Shown here one piece after another: positions 13,429 through 20,596 of a stretch of DNA of 20,596 bases. The notes under the pieces were generated by a model, which had not been told where the DNA came from, searched no databases, and saw only the letters and a program-made list of their open reading frames with translations. This DNA is from DSOS01 sp035286585 (lineage in GTDB: Bacteria > Chloroflexota > Anaerolineae > Anaerolineales > UBA4823): assembly GCA_035286585.1 (NCBI GenBank), contig DATEDC010000209.1, forward strand, positions 1 to 20,596, given 5' to 3'. The stretch's first letter is position 1, and each line of letters starts with the position of its first letter. The position numbers were made by a program, and so were the translations under genes.

Positions 13429-14457
13429 ATGGCTCATTTCAAGCTCGCCTTCATAGGATTTGGCAATGTGGGCAAAGCCCTGGCCCGCCTGCTGCTGCAC
13501 AAGCAGGTTGAAATTGACCGGCTGTATGGCCTCACCTTCTCCACCACCGGCATCGCGACTGGCAGGCATGGGTGCGCCATCAACCCGCAGGGGATCGATC
13601 TGGCAGAGGCGCTTAGCCTGCTCGAAGCCGACAGGCCTTTGCAGGAATTATCGAAAACAACTGGGATTGAGGAGGCGCGTGATTTTCTACAGCTTTGTGA
13701 AGCGGATGTGCTTTTCGAGAACACTCCGGTCAATTACGCCAGTGGTCAACCCGCCCTCGACCACCTGCGGATGGCGCTTGATCTGGGCATGCACGCCATT
13801 ACCGCCAACAAAGGACCGGTCGTGCACGGATACGCCCAACTGAGCAAGCTGGCCTCCGCCAAAGGGCGCAAATTTCTGTTCGAATCGACCGTCATGGACG
13901 GCGCGCCAATATTCTCGCTATTTCGCAACGCGCTGCCAGCCGCCCGGTTGCGAGCCTTTCGCGGCATACTGAATTCCACCACCAACCTGATCCTGGGTCG
14001 CATGGAGGCTGGCGAATCCTTCGACCAGGCCGTCGCTTACGCTCAAACGATCGGCATCGCCGAGACCGACCCCAGCGGCGATATCGATGGCTGGGATGCT
14101 GCCATCAAGGTTGCCTGCCTGGTAACCGTGCTGATGAGCATCCCCCTCAAACCTGACCAGGTGGCACGCCAGGGCATACGCCACATCACCTCTGCAGACC
14201 TGAGGCGCGCCAAAGGCGAGGGCAAACGCTGGAAGCTGGTTTGCACTGCCCGCAGCGAAAATGGTGCCCTCCAGGCTCGCGTGCAGCCCGAGTTGATCGC
14301 TCCGAGCTCACCCTTATTCAACATTGACGGCACTACCAGCATCGTTCAGTTCGAGAGCGATGTGCTGGGGCTACTTTCCATCATCGAATCCGACCCTGGC
14401 CCAGATACGACCGCCTATGGTCTGTTAGCCGATTTTCTGAACGCAGTCAGAAGCTAA
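13429..14457 (+). CDS. hom: Homoserine dehydrogenase
   Basis: This 342-residue enzyme reduces aspartate semialdehyde to homoserine for threonine and methionine synthesis. The NAD(P)-binding motif is GFGNVG (10-15). Further signatures are ANKGPVVHGY (126-135), FESTVMDGAPIFSLFRNALP (151-170), GILNSTTNLIL (179-189), and ETDPSGDIDGWDAAIK (212-227) with the catalytic Asp220 and Lys227. It has no C-terminal ACT domain, so it lacks the threonine feedback module of the longer enzymes, and no aspartokinase is fused. The ATG at 13429 with AAGGAA ahead is preferred over an in-frame TTG at 13402 that overlaps the previous stop. A strong hairpin lies just after the stop. Confidence 0.92.
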   Translation: MAHFKLAFIGFGNVGKALARLLLHKQVEIDRLYGLTFSTTGIATGRHGCAINPQGIDLAEALSLLEADRPLQELSKTTGIEEARDFLQLCEADVLFENTPVNYASGQPALDHLRMALDLGMHAITANKGPVVHGYAQLSKLASAKGRKFLFESTVMDGAPIFSLFRNALPAARLRAFRGILNSTTNLILGRMEAGESFDQAVAYAQTIGIAETDPSGDIDGWDAAIKVACLVTVLMSIPLKPDQVARQGIRHITSADLRRAKGEGKRWKLVCTARSENGALQARVQPELIAPSSPLFNIDGTTSIVQFESDVLGLLSIIESDPGPDTTAYGLLADFLNAVRS

Positions 14458-14462
14458 CAAAA

Positions 14463-14494
14463 CAGCGGGATTGACTGCCCGTCAAAACCCGCTG
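14463..14494. terminator. Shared terminator between convergent genes
   Basis: Outer arms CAGCGGG (14463-14469) and CCCGCTG (14488-14494) pair perfectly, with a second inner stem TTGAC (14471-14475) / GTCAA (14481-14485) and a five-base loop. On the minus strand the hairpin is followed by TTTTGTTA, a proper U-tract for ending the S1-protein transcript. On the plus strand it lies 5 bases after the homoserine dehydrogenase stop but lacks a T run, so termination there would be weaker. Confidence 0.6.
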
Positions 14495-14530
14495 CCAGCT
14501 ACCACCTCATCTTCGTTGGCTGTCGATTGA

Positions 14531-15823
14531 TCACTCAGGGTGTTCCGGCAAAATTTCCTCTCTGTTCTCAGCGGCACCCTCGTCGCCGGCCTCTTCCGTT
14601 TTATCCATCGAGACGACATCACCAGCCTCCGGGATCGATTCCGACTCGCCTTCCACATATCCGGCTAACCAGGCGATCTGCTCTTCCTTTGGCACCCGCC
14701 GCATGCTCAGGGCAATGCGCCCCTTGCCCGGTTCGATTTCCAGGATCCTCACCAGCACTTTTTCACCGATCTTTACCAGCTCTTGCGGCTTGCCAGAAGC
14801 CGAATAGCCCAACTCGCTGACATGCACCAGGCCTACCACACCTTCAGCCAGTTCAACAAAGGCGCCGAAATCCAAGATGTTCGTCACCTTTCCAACGACC
14901 ACATCGCTGGGTTTGTATTTCTCACGCAGCTCTTCCAGAGGATTCGGCAGCAGCGCTTTGCGGCTCAAGCTCACCCGTTCGTTCTCGACATCCACATCGA
15001 GAATCTTGATATCTATTTCGTCTCCCGGTTTGAGCAGTTCGGAAGGATGTTGAACTTTCTGCCAATCGAGCTCGGAAATATGTATCAATCCATCCACGCC
15101 ATCCAGATCGACGAAGACGCCAAAATCCACTAGGCTGACAACCCTGGCTTGAACGATGATCTGTCCTTTTTCAAGCTCCCTGAGGCGCTTCTTGCGGCGC
15201 TCCTCCTCTGCCGCCAGGGCAGAAAACACCAACCGCTTGGGCTCCTTATCGACCTCAATCGCTTTAACCTCGATGCGTTGGCCGACCAGGCCCTGTTTTA
15301 CCCGGTACACACGATGAGGATCCTTTATCCGCCGGAGCTCGGGCACTTGGGAGGCCGGCACAAAACCGCGCAGCGATCCAAACTGCACCAACAGCCCGCC
15401 CTTATTGTGAGCTACCACTTCGAGATCGACCACAGTTTGCTCGTTTAGCATGGTTAAAGCCCTTTGCCAATCCAGCTGCTCCAAACCTTTGTGGATCGAA
15501 ACGAGCAGCTCCTGATCCTCGCTTGGGGTTTGCAATACCACTACGATCACTCGATTACCCACCGTCAAATTTTCCCTCATTGCGGCATCCAGCATGCTCA
15601 AATCTCGCGCCGGCACTATCCCGTCTCGCTTTAAGCCGATATCTACCACAACAGCATCTTCATCGATTCTCAGGATTTCGCCTTCCAGGATCTGGCCGCG
15701 TTGGGGTTGGGAATAATCGTAATCATCCAGAAATTGTTGGAACCAGTTTTGGTTATTTTCGTTTTCAGCCGGCTTCTGTTCCATCACACTTGTCTCTACC
15801 AATCTTGTATATTTATAATCCAA
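14531..15823 (-). CDS. rpsA: Four-domain S1 RNA-binding protein, ribosomal protein S1-like
   Basis: This 430-residue protein carries four S1 (OB-fold) repeats at about 43-111, 128-203, 218-289 and 305-376. The last two are the most typical (VSLVDFGVFVDL and NILDFGAFVEL, followed by DGLIHISEL and VGLVHVSEL). The C-terminal about 50 residues are acidic and disordered. Such four-repeat proteins are annotated as S1 in many Gram-positive and Chloroflexota genomes and bind mRNA at the ribosome; a broader RNA-binding role is also possible. A TTG start at 15823 has AAAAGGAG 6 bases upstream; an in-frame ATG at 15784 has a poor site and would give 417 residues. I keep the TTG but the start is uncertain. 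Confidence 0.9.
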   Translation of the reverse strand: MDYKYTRLVETSVMEQKPAENENNQNWFQQFLDDYDYSQPQRGQILEGEILRIDEDAVVVDIGLKRDGIVPARDLSMLDAAMRENLTVGNRVIVVVLQTPSEDQELLVSIHKGLEQLDWQRALTMLNEQTVVDLEVVAHNKGGLLVQFGSLRGFVPASQVPELRRIKDPHRVYRVKQGLVGQRIEVKAIEVDKEPKRLVFSALAAEEERRKKRLRELEKGQIIVQARVVSLVDFGVFVDLDGVDGLIHISELDWQKVQHPSELLKPGDEIDIKILDVDVENERVSLSRKALLPNPLEELREKYKPSDVVVGKVTNILDFGAFVELAEGVVGLVHVSELGYSASGKPQELVKIGEKVLVRILEIEPGKGRIALSMRRVPKEEQIAWLAGYVEGESESIPEAGDVVSMDKTEEAGDEGAAENREEILPEHPE

Positions 15824-16121
15824 ATTTAACTCCTTTTCGATACAAATATATCTTAATAGGGAGATCTCCCGCCCTTGCTCACCTTCAATCTTTACATATC
15901 ATAACACGTAATCCCCAGGACACCTCTGCAGAACCAATATAATCCCACTGAACGAAAACCCACCGCCGACCGCGCAAGAGCTTTACATCCTGCGTAACGA
16001 GGTGGACAGGGGTCGCCTATACATCTAAATTAGGCTAAAATTCAACCAGATAAACCAAAACCTGCCCGCTAGAAGATGTTCAAACGGGCCGTGTATTGCT
16101 TGCTTTTAAAAAGGGAGCGAT
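15824..16121. other. Divergent intergenic region between S1 gene and E1 remnant
   Basis: This stretch of about 300 bases has no coding frame I can support. It holds the leader of the S1-like gene on the minus side, a 12-base palindrome at 15859-15870, and an isolated plus-strand TATAAT at 15938-15943 without a good -35. A weak plus-strand pair, TGGACA near 16002 and TAAATT 17 bases on, may have driven the now-broken dehydrogenase gene. AGGGAG just before 16122 is its ribosome site. Confidence 0.4.
15859..15870. repeat. Perfect palindrome upstream of the S1-like gene
   Basis: GGGAGATCTCCC is a perfect 12-base palindrome about 35 bases upstream of the TTG start of the S1-like gene. It may be an operator or an early stem in the mRNA leader. 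No partner site was seen elsewhere in the region. Confidence 0.3.
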
Positions 16122-16422
16122 ATGGTTGCAGACCTGTGGAAGCTATATGAACGGATGTTGTTTAGCCGCCTGTTCGAAGGAGAAGTTGCCCGTCTCTGGA
16201 GGCAAGGGCTGATCTCAGGTGAGATGCACCTGGGGATAGGACTACGAAGGTTTTGGGCTTTCCGGCGAACTGGCAGCGGTTGTGCTTCAAGCAGGGATTA
16301 ACTTCCGCTACGGACGCGTCTGCACCCAGGAGACGATCCCTTACGCTCGCGACGCTGAGAATAGAGTTCTGCCGAATGTTCAGCGTATACTCAGCGCCAG
16401 TCTTAAATTATTCGAGAACTAA
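16122..16422 (+). pseudogene. Deletion scar of a pyruvate/acetoin dehydrogenase-type E1 alpha-beta locus
   Basis: The first 40 codons from ATG 16122 (ribosome site AGGGAG) read as the N terminus of a thiamine-diphosphate dehydrogenase E1 alpha chain: LYERMLFSRLFEGEVARLW, then GLISGEMHLGIG. That frame then goes out of register and stops at 16296-16298. In another frame, from about 16240 to the TAA at 16420-16422, the sequence reads as the C terminus of an E1 beta chain: YEGFGLSGELAAVVLQAG, FRYGRVCTQETIPYARD, and ENRVLPNVQRIL. The thiamine-binding and catalytic parts of both chains are gone. Before deletion this was either two adjacent genes or one fused alpha-beta gene. The TAA overlaps the ATG of the M20 peptidase (TAATG), so they were once translationally coupled. 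Confidence 0.83.
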
Positions 16423-17585
16423 TGGCTGAGATCGACCCACAACATCTGATCGATCTGACTCAAAAACTGGTCCGACTGCCCTCCGAACCCGGTCAAGAGC
16501 GGCAGGTCAGCGAGCTGCTCCTGCAAGAGATGTCCTCTTTAGGCTTCGACCAGGTCTGGATGGACGAATACGGCAGTGTCGTCGGCGTGGTTCACGGAAA
16601 CCATCCAGGTCCAACGCTATTGCTGGATGGGCATATCGACACGGTCGGCGTCGCCCCGGGTTTACCCTGGGAGCATCCGCCTTTCGCCGCCGAAATCGAA
16701 GCTGACAAGTTATACGGGCGCGGTGCGACGGATATGAAAGGCCCGCTGGCGGCCATGATTTTAGCTGCTGCCTCGTTAAGCCGCAGCCAGATCCATGGGG
16801 TGATCGTGGTCTCCGCCTCGGTAATGGAAGAAGTCCTCGAAGGGGCTGCCCTGCAGGCAGTGATCGAGGTGGTGAAGCCGGATCTGGTCTTGATCGGTGA
16901 GCCCAGCGATCTCAAGCTGGTCCACGGCGGGCGCGGGCGGGCCGAGATCCGCCTTGTAGCGATCGGTCGCCCCTCCCACTCCTCGGCCCCCCAGCTCGGG
17001 ATCAACGCGGTCCAGGCCATTCTGCCCGCGATCCAAAAAATTGAGAGCCTGCCTCTACCCGCTCACCCAGTGGTTGGGAGGGCAATCTTAGCCCTTACCG
17101 ATATCATCTCCGAGCCGTACCCGGGCCATTCGGTGATCCCTTCCCGCTGCCGGGCGACCTACGACCGCCGCTTGATCCCCGGCGAGAGCCGCGCCTCTGT
17201 CCTGGCGCAGCTTAGCGATTTACCCACCCTTCCAGGCGCATCCTTGCAGGCGACAATCGCGTTGGGTGAATACCAGACATTTACCGGTAAGATGTTGAAA
17301 AGAGAAAAATGGTTCCCCGCCTGGCTATTAGAAAAATCTCACCCCTTCGTCGAAGCCGCCAGCCTCGGTCTGGAGCGCGCCGGGCTGCCCGTTGTTTACG
17401 GTACCTACAATTTTTGCACCAACGCCGCCTACAGCATCGGCGTCCTGGGCATACCGACGATTGGTTTCGGGCCCTCACCGGAAGGATTGGCCCACATCGT
17501 GGATGAATATATCGAGATCGATCAACTCGTCAAAGCCGCCCACGGGTACCAGGGGGTCATCGCTTCAGCACTGGAACCCCACTAG
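16422..17585 (+). CDS. M20 family metallopeptidase/deacylase, YgeY-like
   Basis: This 387-residue dizinc hydrolase belongs to the ArgE/DapE/ACY1 family. Metal and catalytic residues are His71 and Asp73 (LDGHIDTVG), Asp104 (GRGATDMKGPLA), the Glu136-Glu137 pair (SVMEEVLEG), Glu160 (IGEPSD) and His358 (LAHIVDEYIEID). A dimerisation lid lies between about 170 and 290. The late segments (KWFPAW, then FCTNAAYSIGVLGIPTIGFGPS) resemble the YgeY-type subgroup, described as linked to selenium metabolism in some genomes, but no selenium gene is seen here. It would cleave an N-acyl or amide bond of a small substrate. The start overlaps the stop of the E1 remnant; it is now the only intact gene of that unit. 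Confidence 0.93.
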   Translation: MAEIDPQHLIDLTQKLVRLPSEPGQERQVSELLLQEMSSLGFDQVWMDEYGSVVGVVHGNHPGPTLLLDGHIDTVGVAPGLPWEHPPFAAEIEADKLYGRGATDMKGPLAAMILAAASLSRSQIHGVIVVSASVMEEVLEGAALQAVIEVVKPDLVLIGEPSDLKLVHGGRGRAEIRLVAIGRPSHSSAPQLGINAVQAILPAIQKIESLPLPAHPVVGRAILALTDIISEPYPGHSVIPSRCRATYDRRLIPGESRASVLAQLSDLPTLPGASLQATIALGEYQTFTGKMLKREKWFPAWLLEKSHPFVEAASLGLERAGLPVVYGTYNFCTNAAYSIGVLGIPTIGFGPSPEGLAHIVDEYIEIDQLVKAAHGYQGVIASALEPH

Positions 17586-17597
17586 CCTGCACCAGCC

Positions 17598-18503
17598 CTA
17601 ATAGTTGGTCACCATATCGAACAGGCCGCGCTCTTTCGCCCGGTGCTCGCAGAAGCGGAAGACCACGCCGGATACTAGGGCGAATGCCACCGTCATCGCG
17701 ACCAATATGCCCAGCAACTGCCCGTTGCTGTAGCCGGCGAGGGTAGGGAACGCCTGTGCCACTTCGCCCACCAGGGCTCGCCGCATCAGCTCCAGCCAGT
17801 AGGTCAGCGGCATGATGTAACCTATCGGGCGCAGGAAGGCTGGCAGCACCTCAAGCGGGAAGATCGCCCCGCTGAACAGGTACAGCGCGCTGGCGACCGC
17901 GTCGCCCAACCCCCACATGTGATGCACCAACAGCAGCATCACGCTCGCCAGGATCAACCCCATCATTGCCAACATGTTGACGCCTACGATCAGCCCCACC
18001 AGCAGCAGCCCCCAATCCACCGCTGCCATATCGATTTGCAGGCGCAGGAAGAGCATGCCGAAGAGTATCGTGACCACCACGGAGATCGAAGCAATTATAA
18101 AACGAGCGACCCCGCGCCCGAGCAAATAGGTTGGATAATGAATCGGGGAGACATACACATAGCGTATCGTCTTGTAATGCTCCCGGTCGTCAATGACCGC
18201 CCAGGAAATGCCGGTCATCACCTGTCCCACGTACATATAGAAAGCGTTGCCCAGGTAGATGTATGGGAAGATGGGGGACTCGAAGTCGCCGCGCGTGATA
18301 ACGCTGTACATCACCACCAGGATCGCCGCGCCTGCCAGCGGCTTGATGATCGAATAAATCGCGAACAGGAAGGGGTCCGCCCAGTTCGATTCGATCTGCC
18401 AGCCCAGCCAGGCAGACAAACGAAATGTGCGCCATCTGACCCTCAGGAACGTGTCCGGTTGGCGCAGGTAGGTGGAGGTGGATTTCAGGTTGATAGACGA
18501 CAT
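17598..18503 (-). CDS. ABC-2 type transporter permease
   Basis: This 301-residue membrane protein has about six hydrophobic segments and a cytoplasmic N terminus (RWRTFRLSAWLGWQIESNWADPF) like that of ABC-2 export permeases. A glycine/hydrophobic block around 205-240 (DAVASALYLFSGAIFPLEVLP) matches the conserved ABC-2 segment before the last helices. It is the last gene of the operon, 20 bases after the other permease, and probably pairs with it as a heterodimer under the shared ATPase. The substrate is unknown. The gene meets the M20 peptidase gene tail to tail with only 12 bases between, leaving no room for a separate terminator. Confidence 0.9.
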   Translation of the reverse strand: MSSINLKSTSTYLRQPDTFLRVRWRTFRLSAWLGWQIESNWADPFLFAIYSIIKPLAGAAILVVMYSVITRGDFESPIFPYIYLGNAFYMYVGQVMTGISWAVIDDREHYKTIRYVYVSPIHYPTYLLGRGVARFIIASISVVVTILFGMLFLRLQIDMAAVDWGLLLVGLIVGVNMLAMMGLILASVMLLLVHHMWGLGDAVASALYLFSGAIFPLEVLPAFLRPIGYIMPLTYWLELMRRALVGEVAQAFPTLAGYSNGQLLGILVAMTVAFALVSGVVFRFCEHRAKERGLFDMVTNY

Positions 18504-18523
18504 CGAGTCCAGCTTCCGGCAAA

Positions 18524-19399
18524 TTATCTACGGCTTTCCGTCAGGCGCCCTTCGCGAATGGCGAGTTTTTCCATATACCGGATCAGGATGCGCGCCGCGG
18601 CTAAAAAAAAGACGCTTAAAGCGAGCAGAACCAGCAGTTCCACCTCAACGCTCAAGAAACCGAGAGCCCCGCCGGTCTTGAAGGCAAGCTGGCGCATGGC
18701 GTCCAGCCCAAGCGTGAGCGGGATTACAGACGCGCTGAGGGCGACCCAAAAATTGAAATTTTTAATCGGAAAATAAAAACCCGAGAGCAGGTACACCGGC
18801 TCCTGCGCCAGGTTGGACAGATGCCAGGCTTCCCTGCTGAGCAGCAGGTACACCGAAGCGAACATCATGCCCATCCCGTACAGCGCCGCCATCGCCAATA
18901 GAAAAACCGCGAACAACTGCGTAAAGCTGACCACCGCGTAGCTTACTTTAAACAGCAGGCTGCCCAGGATGATGATTGTCGCTGCGCGCAGCGTGGTAGC
19001 CACGATCCCGCCCAAGGCCATGCCCAGCAGGATCGCCATCAGCGAGTTTGGCGCCATGATGTACAGCGCCAGGTTGCCGGTCTCTTTCTCCCAATAGAGT
19101 TGGCTGGACATGCCCCACAAGACATTCATCCAGAAGGCGGTCATTGCGCCGCCTACGATCACAAAGCCAATATAATCCTCCGGTGCCTGGATGGCGCGGT
19201 ACACGAAGACATAAGCAGAAACTGCCAGGATGGGCAGGAAGATATCGAAGAACATCCAGGATTTTTCGCGCTGCTGCCCGATGAGGCGCGGGTAGGCGCG
19301 TGCAATCACGGTCTGGATGAAAAGCCGCCAGCCGGAATTCTTCTTCACCTCCTGCTCTAACACGGCGCGCAATACTGGGGAGCTGCTGGCCTGGCTCAT
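18524..19399 (-). CDS. ABC-2 type transporter permease
   Basis: This 291-residue membrane protein has about six predicted helices. The N-terminal region (LFIQTVIARAYPRLIGQQREKSW) and NLAQEPVYLLSGFYFPIKN (about 215-233) are typical of ABC-2 permeases. The ATG (19399) overlaps the stop of the ATPase gene as ATGA, and GGAGGG precedes it, so translation is coupled. Together with the following permease it makes a two-permease exporter with one ATPase. This layout is common for lipid, polysaccharide or drug export in Gram-positive and Chloroflexota bacteria; the substrate is unknown. Confidence 0.9.
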   Translation of the reverse strand: MSQASSSPVLRAVLEQEVKKNSGWRLFIQTVIARAYPRLIGQQREKSWMFFDIFLPILAVSAYVFVYRAIQAPEDYIGFVIVGGAMTAFWMNVLWGMSSQLYWEKETGNLALYIMAPNSLMAILLGMALGGIVATTLRAATIIILGSLLFKVSYAVVSFTQLFAVFLLAMAALYGMGMMFASVYLLLSREAWHLSNLAQEPVYLLSGFYFPIKNFNFWVALSASVIPLTLGLDAMRQLAFKTGGALGFLSVEVELLVLLALSVFFLAAARILIRYMEKLAIREGRLTESRR

Positions 19400-20418
19400 C
19401 GGCCCTCCATGCCGGTCCCTGCTTTTTCGACCTCTTCCATGCTGCGCCCCACCAGGTCGACGAACACATCCTCCAGGGTCGGCTCGCGCTTCTGCAGGTT
19501 CAGGATATGTATGTCGGATGATGTCATTAAGTTGACCACCGAGCCCAGCGCATCGTCTTGCTCGAGGATCAACTCCAGCACCGCATAACCATCCAGCGCT
19601 CGGTGGGTTACTTTGCGCACGCCCGGAAGCATCTCGAAAGTCTCAACGCTGGTGCTGCCGTCCAGCGGGCTGACCTCCATGCGGAATAAAGCCTCTTTTT
19701 GCAGGCGGCTTTTCAAACTGGCAGGCGTATCACAGGCGAGCACCCGACCCTGGTTGATGATCGCTACTCGATCGCAAAGCTCATCCGCCTCCACCATGTA
19801 GTGCGTTGTCAGCAGCAGCGTGCGGCTGGGGTCCTGGTTCACCCACTCCCGGATGAAGCGGCGGACATCGCGCGAAGCGCCCACATCCAGGCCCAGGGTC
19901 GGTTCGTCCATGAAGAGCACGTCCGGGTCGGTGAGAAATCCACGCACGATGTTCATCTTTTGCCGCAGCCCGGTCGATAGGTCGGAGGACTTGGAATTGA
20001 TCCGCTCAGACATCCCCACGATCTTGAGAAGCTCGCGTATCCGCCAGTTTGCCACTGCGGAGGGGATGCCGTAGAATTGGGCGAACATCCACAGGTTCTC
20101 GCGCACCGTCAGCAGCCCATACCCGGAAGATTCGCCTCCGGAGACCATGTTAATCCGCGGTCTCACTTTTTCCGCCTGCCTGACCACATCGAAACCGGCG
20201 ACGCTCGCCTCTCCGGTCGTTGGAGCCAGCAATGTAGTCAAGATCTTGATCAGGGTGGTTTTACCGGCGCCATTGGGACCGAGCAGACCGAACAGCTCGC
20301 CCTGGTGAACCTGTAGATTTACCCCCTGCAAGGCGACCAGCTCCCTGGGTTCGGATTTCTTCCCCCCGCGTATCTTATACACCCGGCCTAGATTTTTCGT
20401 TTGGATTGCAAAATCCAT
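19396..20418 (-). CDS. ABC transporter ATP-binding protein, DrrA/NodI-like
   Basis: This 340-residue ATPase has Walker A GPNGAGKT (47-54), signature LSTGLRQK (147-154), Walker B VLFMDEP (167-173), and the switch His206 in LTTHYMVEADEL. The Q-loop region reads VSGGESSGYGLLTVREN, with no glutamine; a GGE form is seen in a subgroup of ABC-2 exporter ATPases. A C-terminal domain of about 100 residues follows, as in DrrA-type proteins. The ATG at 20418 has AAGGA 6-7 bases ahead and is preferred to a TTG at 20454. It heads the three-gene operon and energises the two permeases. Confidence 0.93.
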   Translation of the reverse strand: MDFAIQTKNLGRVYKIRGGKKSEPRELVALQGVNLQVHQGELFGLLGPNGAGKTTLIKILTTLLAPTTGEASVAGFDVVRQAEKVRPRINMVSGGESSGYGLLTVRENLWMFAQFYGIPSAVANWRIRELLKIVGMSERINSKSSDLSTGLRQKMNIVRGFLTDPDVLFMDEPTLGLDVGASRDVRRFIREWVNQDPSRTLLLTTHYMVEADELCDRVAIINQGRVLACDTPASLKSRLQKEALFRMEVSPLDGSTSVETFEMLPGVRKVTHRALDGYAVLELILEQDDALGSVVNLMTSSDIHILNLQKREPTLEDVFVDLVGRSMEEVEKAGTGMEGR

Positions 20419-20549
20419 GTTAATCCTTGAAAAACTCTCAATATTGGTGGTCAAGCGTAGGGTAATCGTAGGTTAAGCGTCAAGCATACTCTGCATGTCT
20501 CTGGTAATATAAAGATCGAAGGGCGATTTCTCTTCTTCTCCTCCTTAGA

Positions 20550-20578
20550 GAGAGCCGGGAGCGGCGTACCCGGCTCTC
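20550..20578. terminator. Strong GC-rich hairpin near the right edge
   Basis: GAGAGCCGGG (20550-20559) and CCCGGCTCTC (20569-20578) form a perfect ten-base stem with a nine-base loop. Neither side carries a long T run (plus side GGCGATTCT), so it is either a weak terminator for a gene beyond the window or another RNA structure. It lies about 130 bases upstream of the ABC ATPase start. Confidence 0.4.
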
Positions 20579-20596
20579 GGCGATTCTATCACAGGC

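Noticed and set aside
17919..18776. Plus-strand frame of 285 codons opposite the two permeases.
   Set aside because: Low-complexity His/Gln/Arg-rich translation is the shadow of hydrophobic membrane-protein codons on the other strand.

Overview
This window most probably comes from a bacterium of the Chloroflexota, likely class Anaerolineae. That is inferred from gene content: a histidine phosphatase / DUF3090 / SCO1664 trio (otherwise mainly actinobacterial), a family-39 type membrane glycosyltransferase, an S1C protease with a possible lipoprotein leader, and many accessory toxin-antitoxin-like pairs. No rRNA, tRNA, CRISPR array, transposase or phage gene was found.

Layout. 1-4510: a small membrane protein gene (-) diverges from an ATPase/winged-helix regulator (+). 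A 2-hydroxyacid dehydrogenase and a HAD hydrolase follow in one tight unit (+), convergent with an HtrA-like protease (-). 4672-6501: a large membrane glycosyltransferase (-). 6600-9940 is an accessory patch of small modules: a VapBC-like pair (ribbon-helix-helix antitoxin plus PIN toxin) with a clear promoter/operator; an aminoglycoside/lincosamide-type nucleotidyltransferase; a cupin; an overlapping DUF4160-DUF2442 pair; and a two-gene nucleotidyltransferase module whose second gene is internally deleted.

9941-14457 is a co-directional housekeeping run: rarA, then the phosphatase / DUF3090 / SCO1664 trio, then homoserine dehydrogenase. A hairpin at 14463-14494 separates it from a convergent four-repeat S1 RNA-binding protein (-). 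16122-16422 is a deletion scar joining the head of a thiamine-dependent dehydrogenase E1 alpha region to the tail of an E1 beta region. Its last base pairs overlap the start of an M20 metallopeptidase. 17598-20418 is a three-gene ABC-2 transporter operon on the minus strand (ATPase, permease, permease).

The most notable points are the uncharacterised trio, which pairs a phosphatase with a kinase-like protein and a zinc-ribbon protein; the two gene-gutting deletions that each kept the first and last codons of the lost genes; the textbook TTGATA-17-TATACT promoter with CACGTA/TACGTG half sites in front of the PIN module; and a probable leaderless promoter at 9511. All family assignments were made by reading motifs by eye, without database searches.
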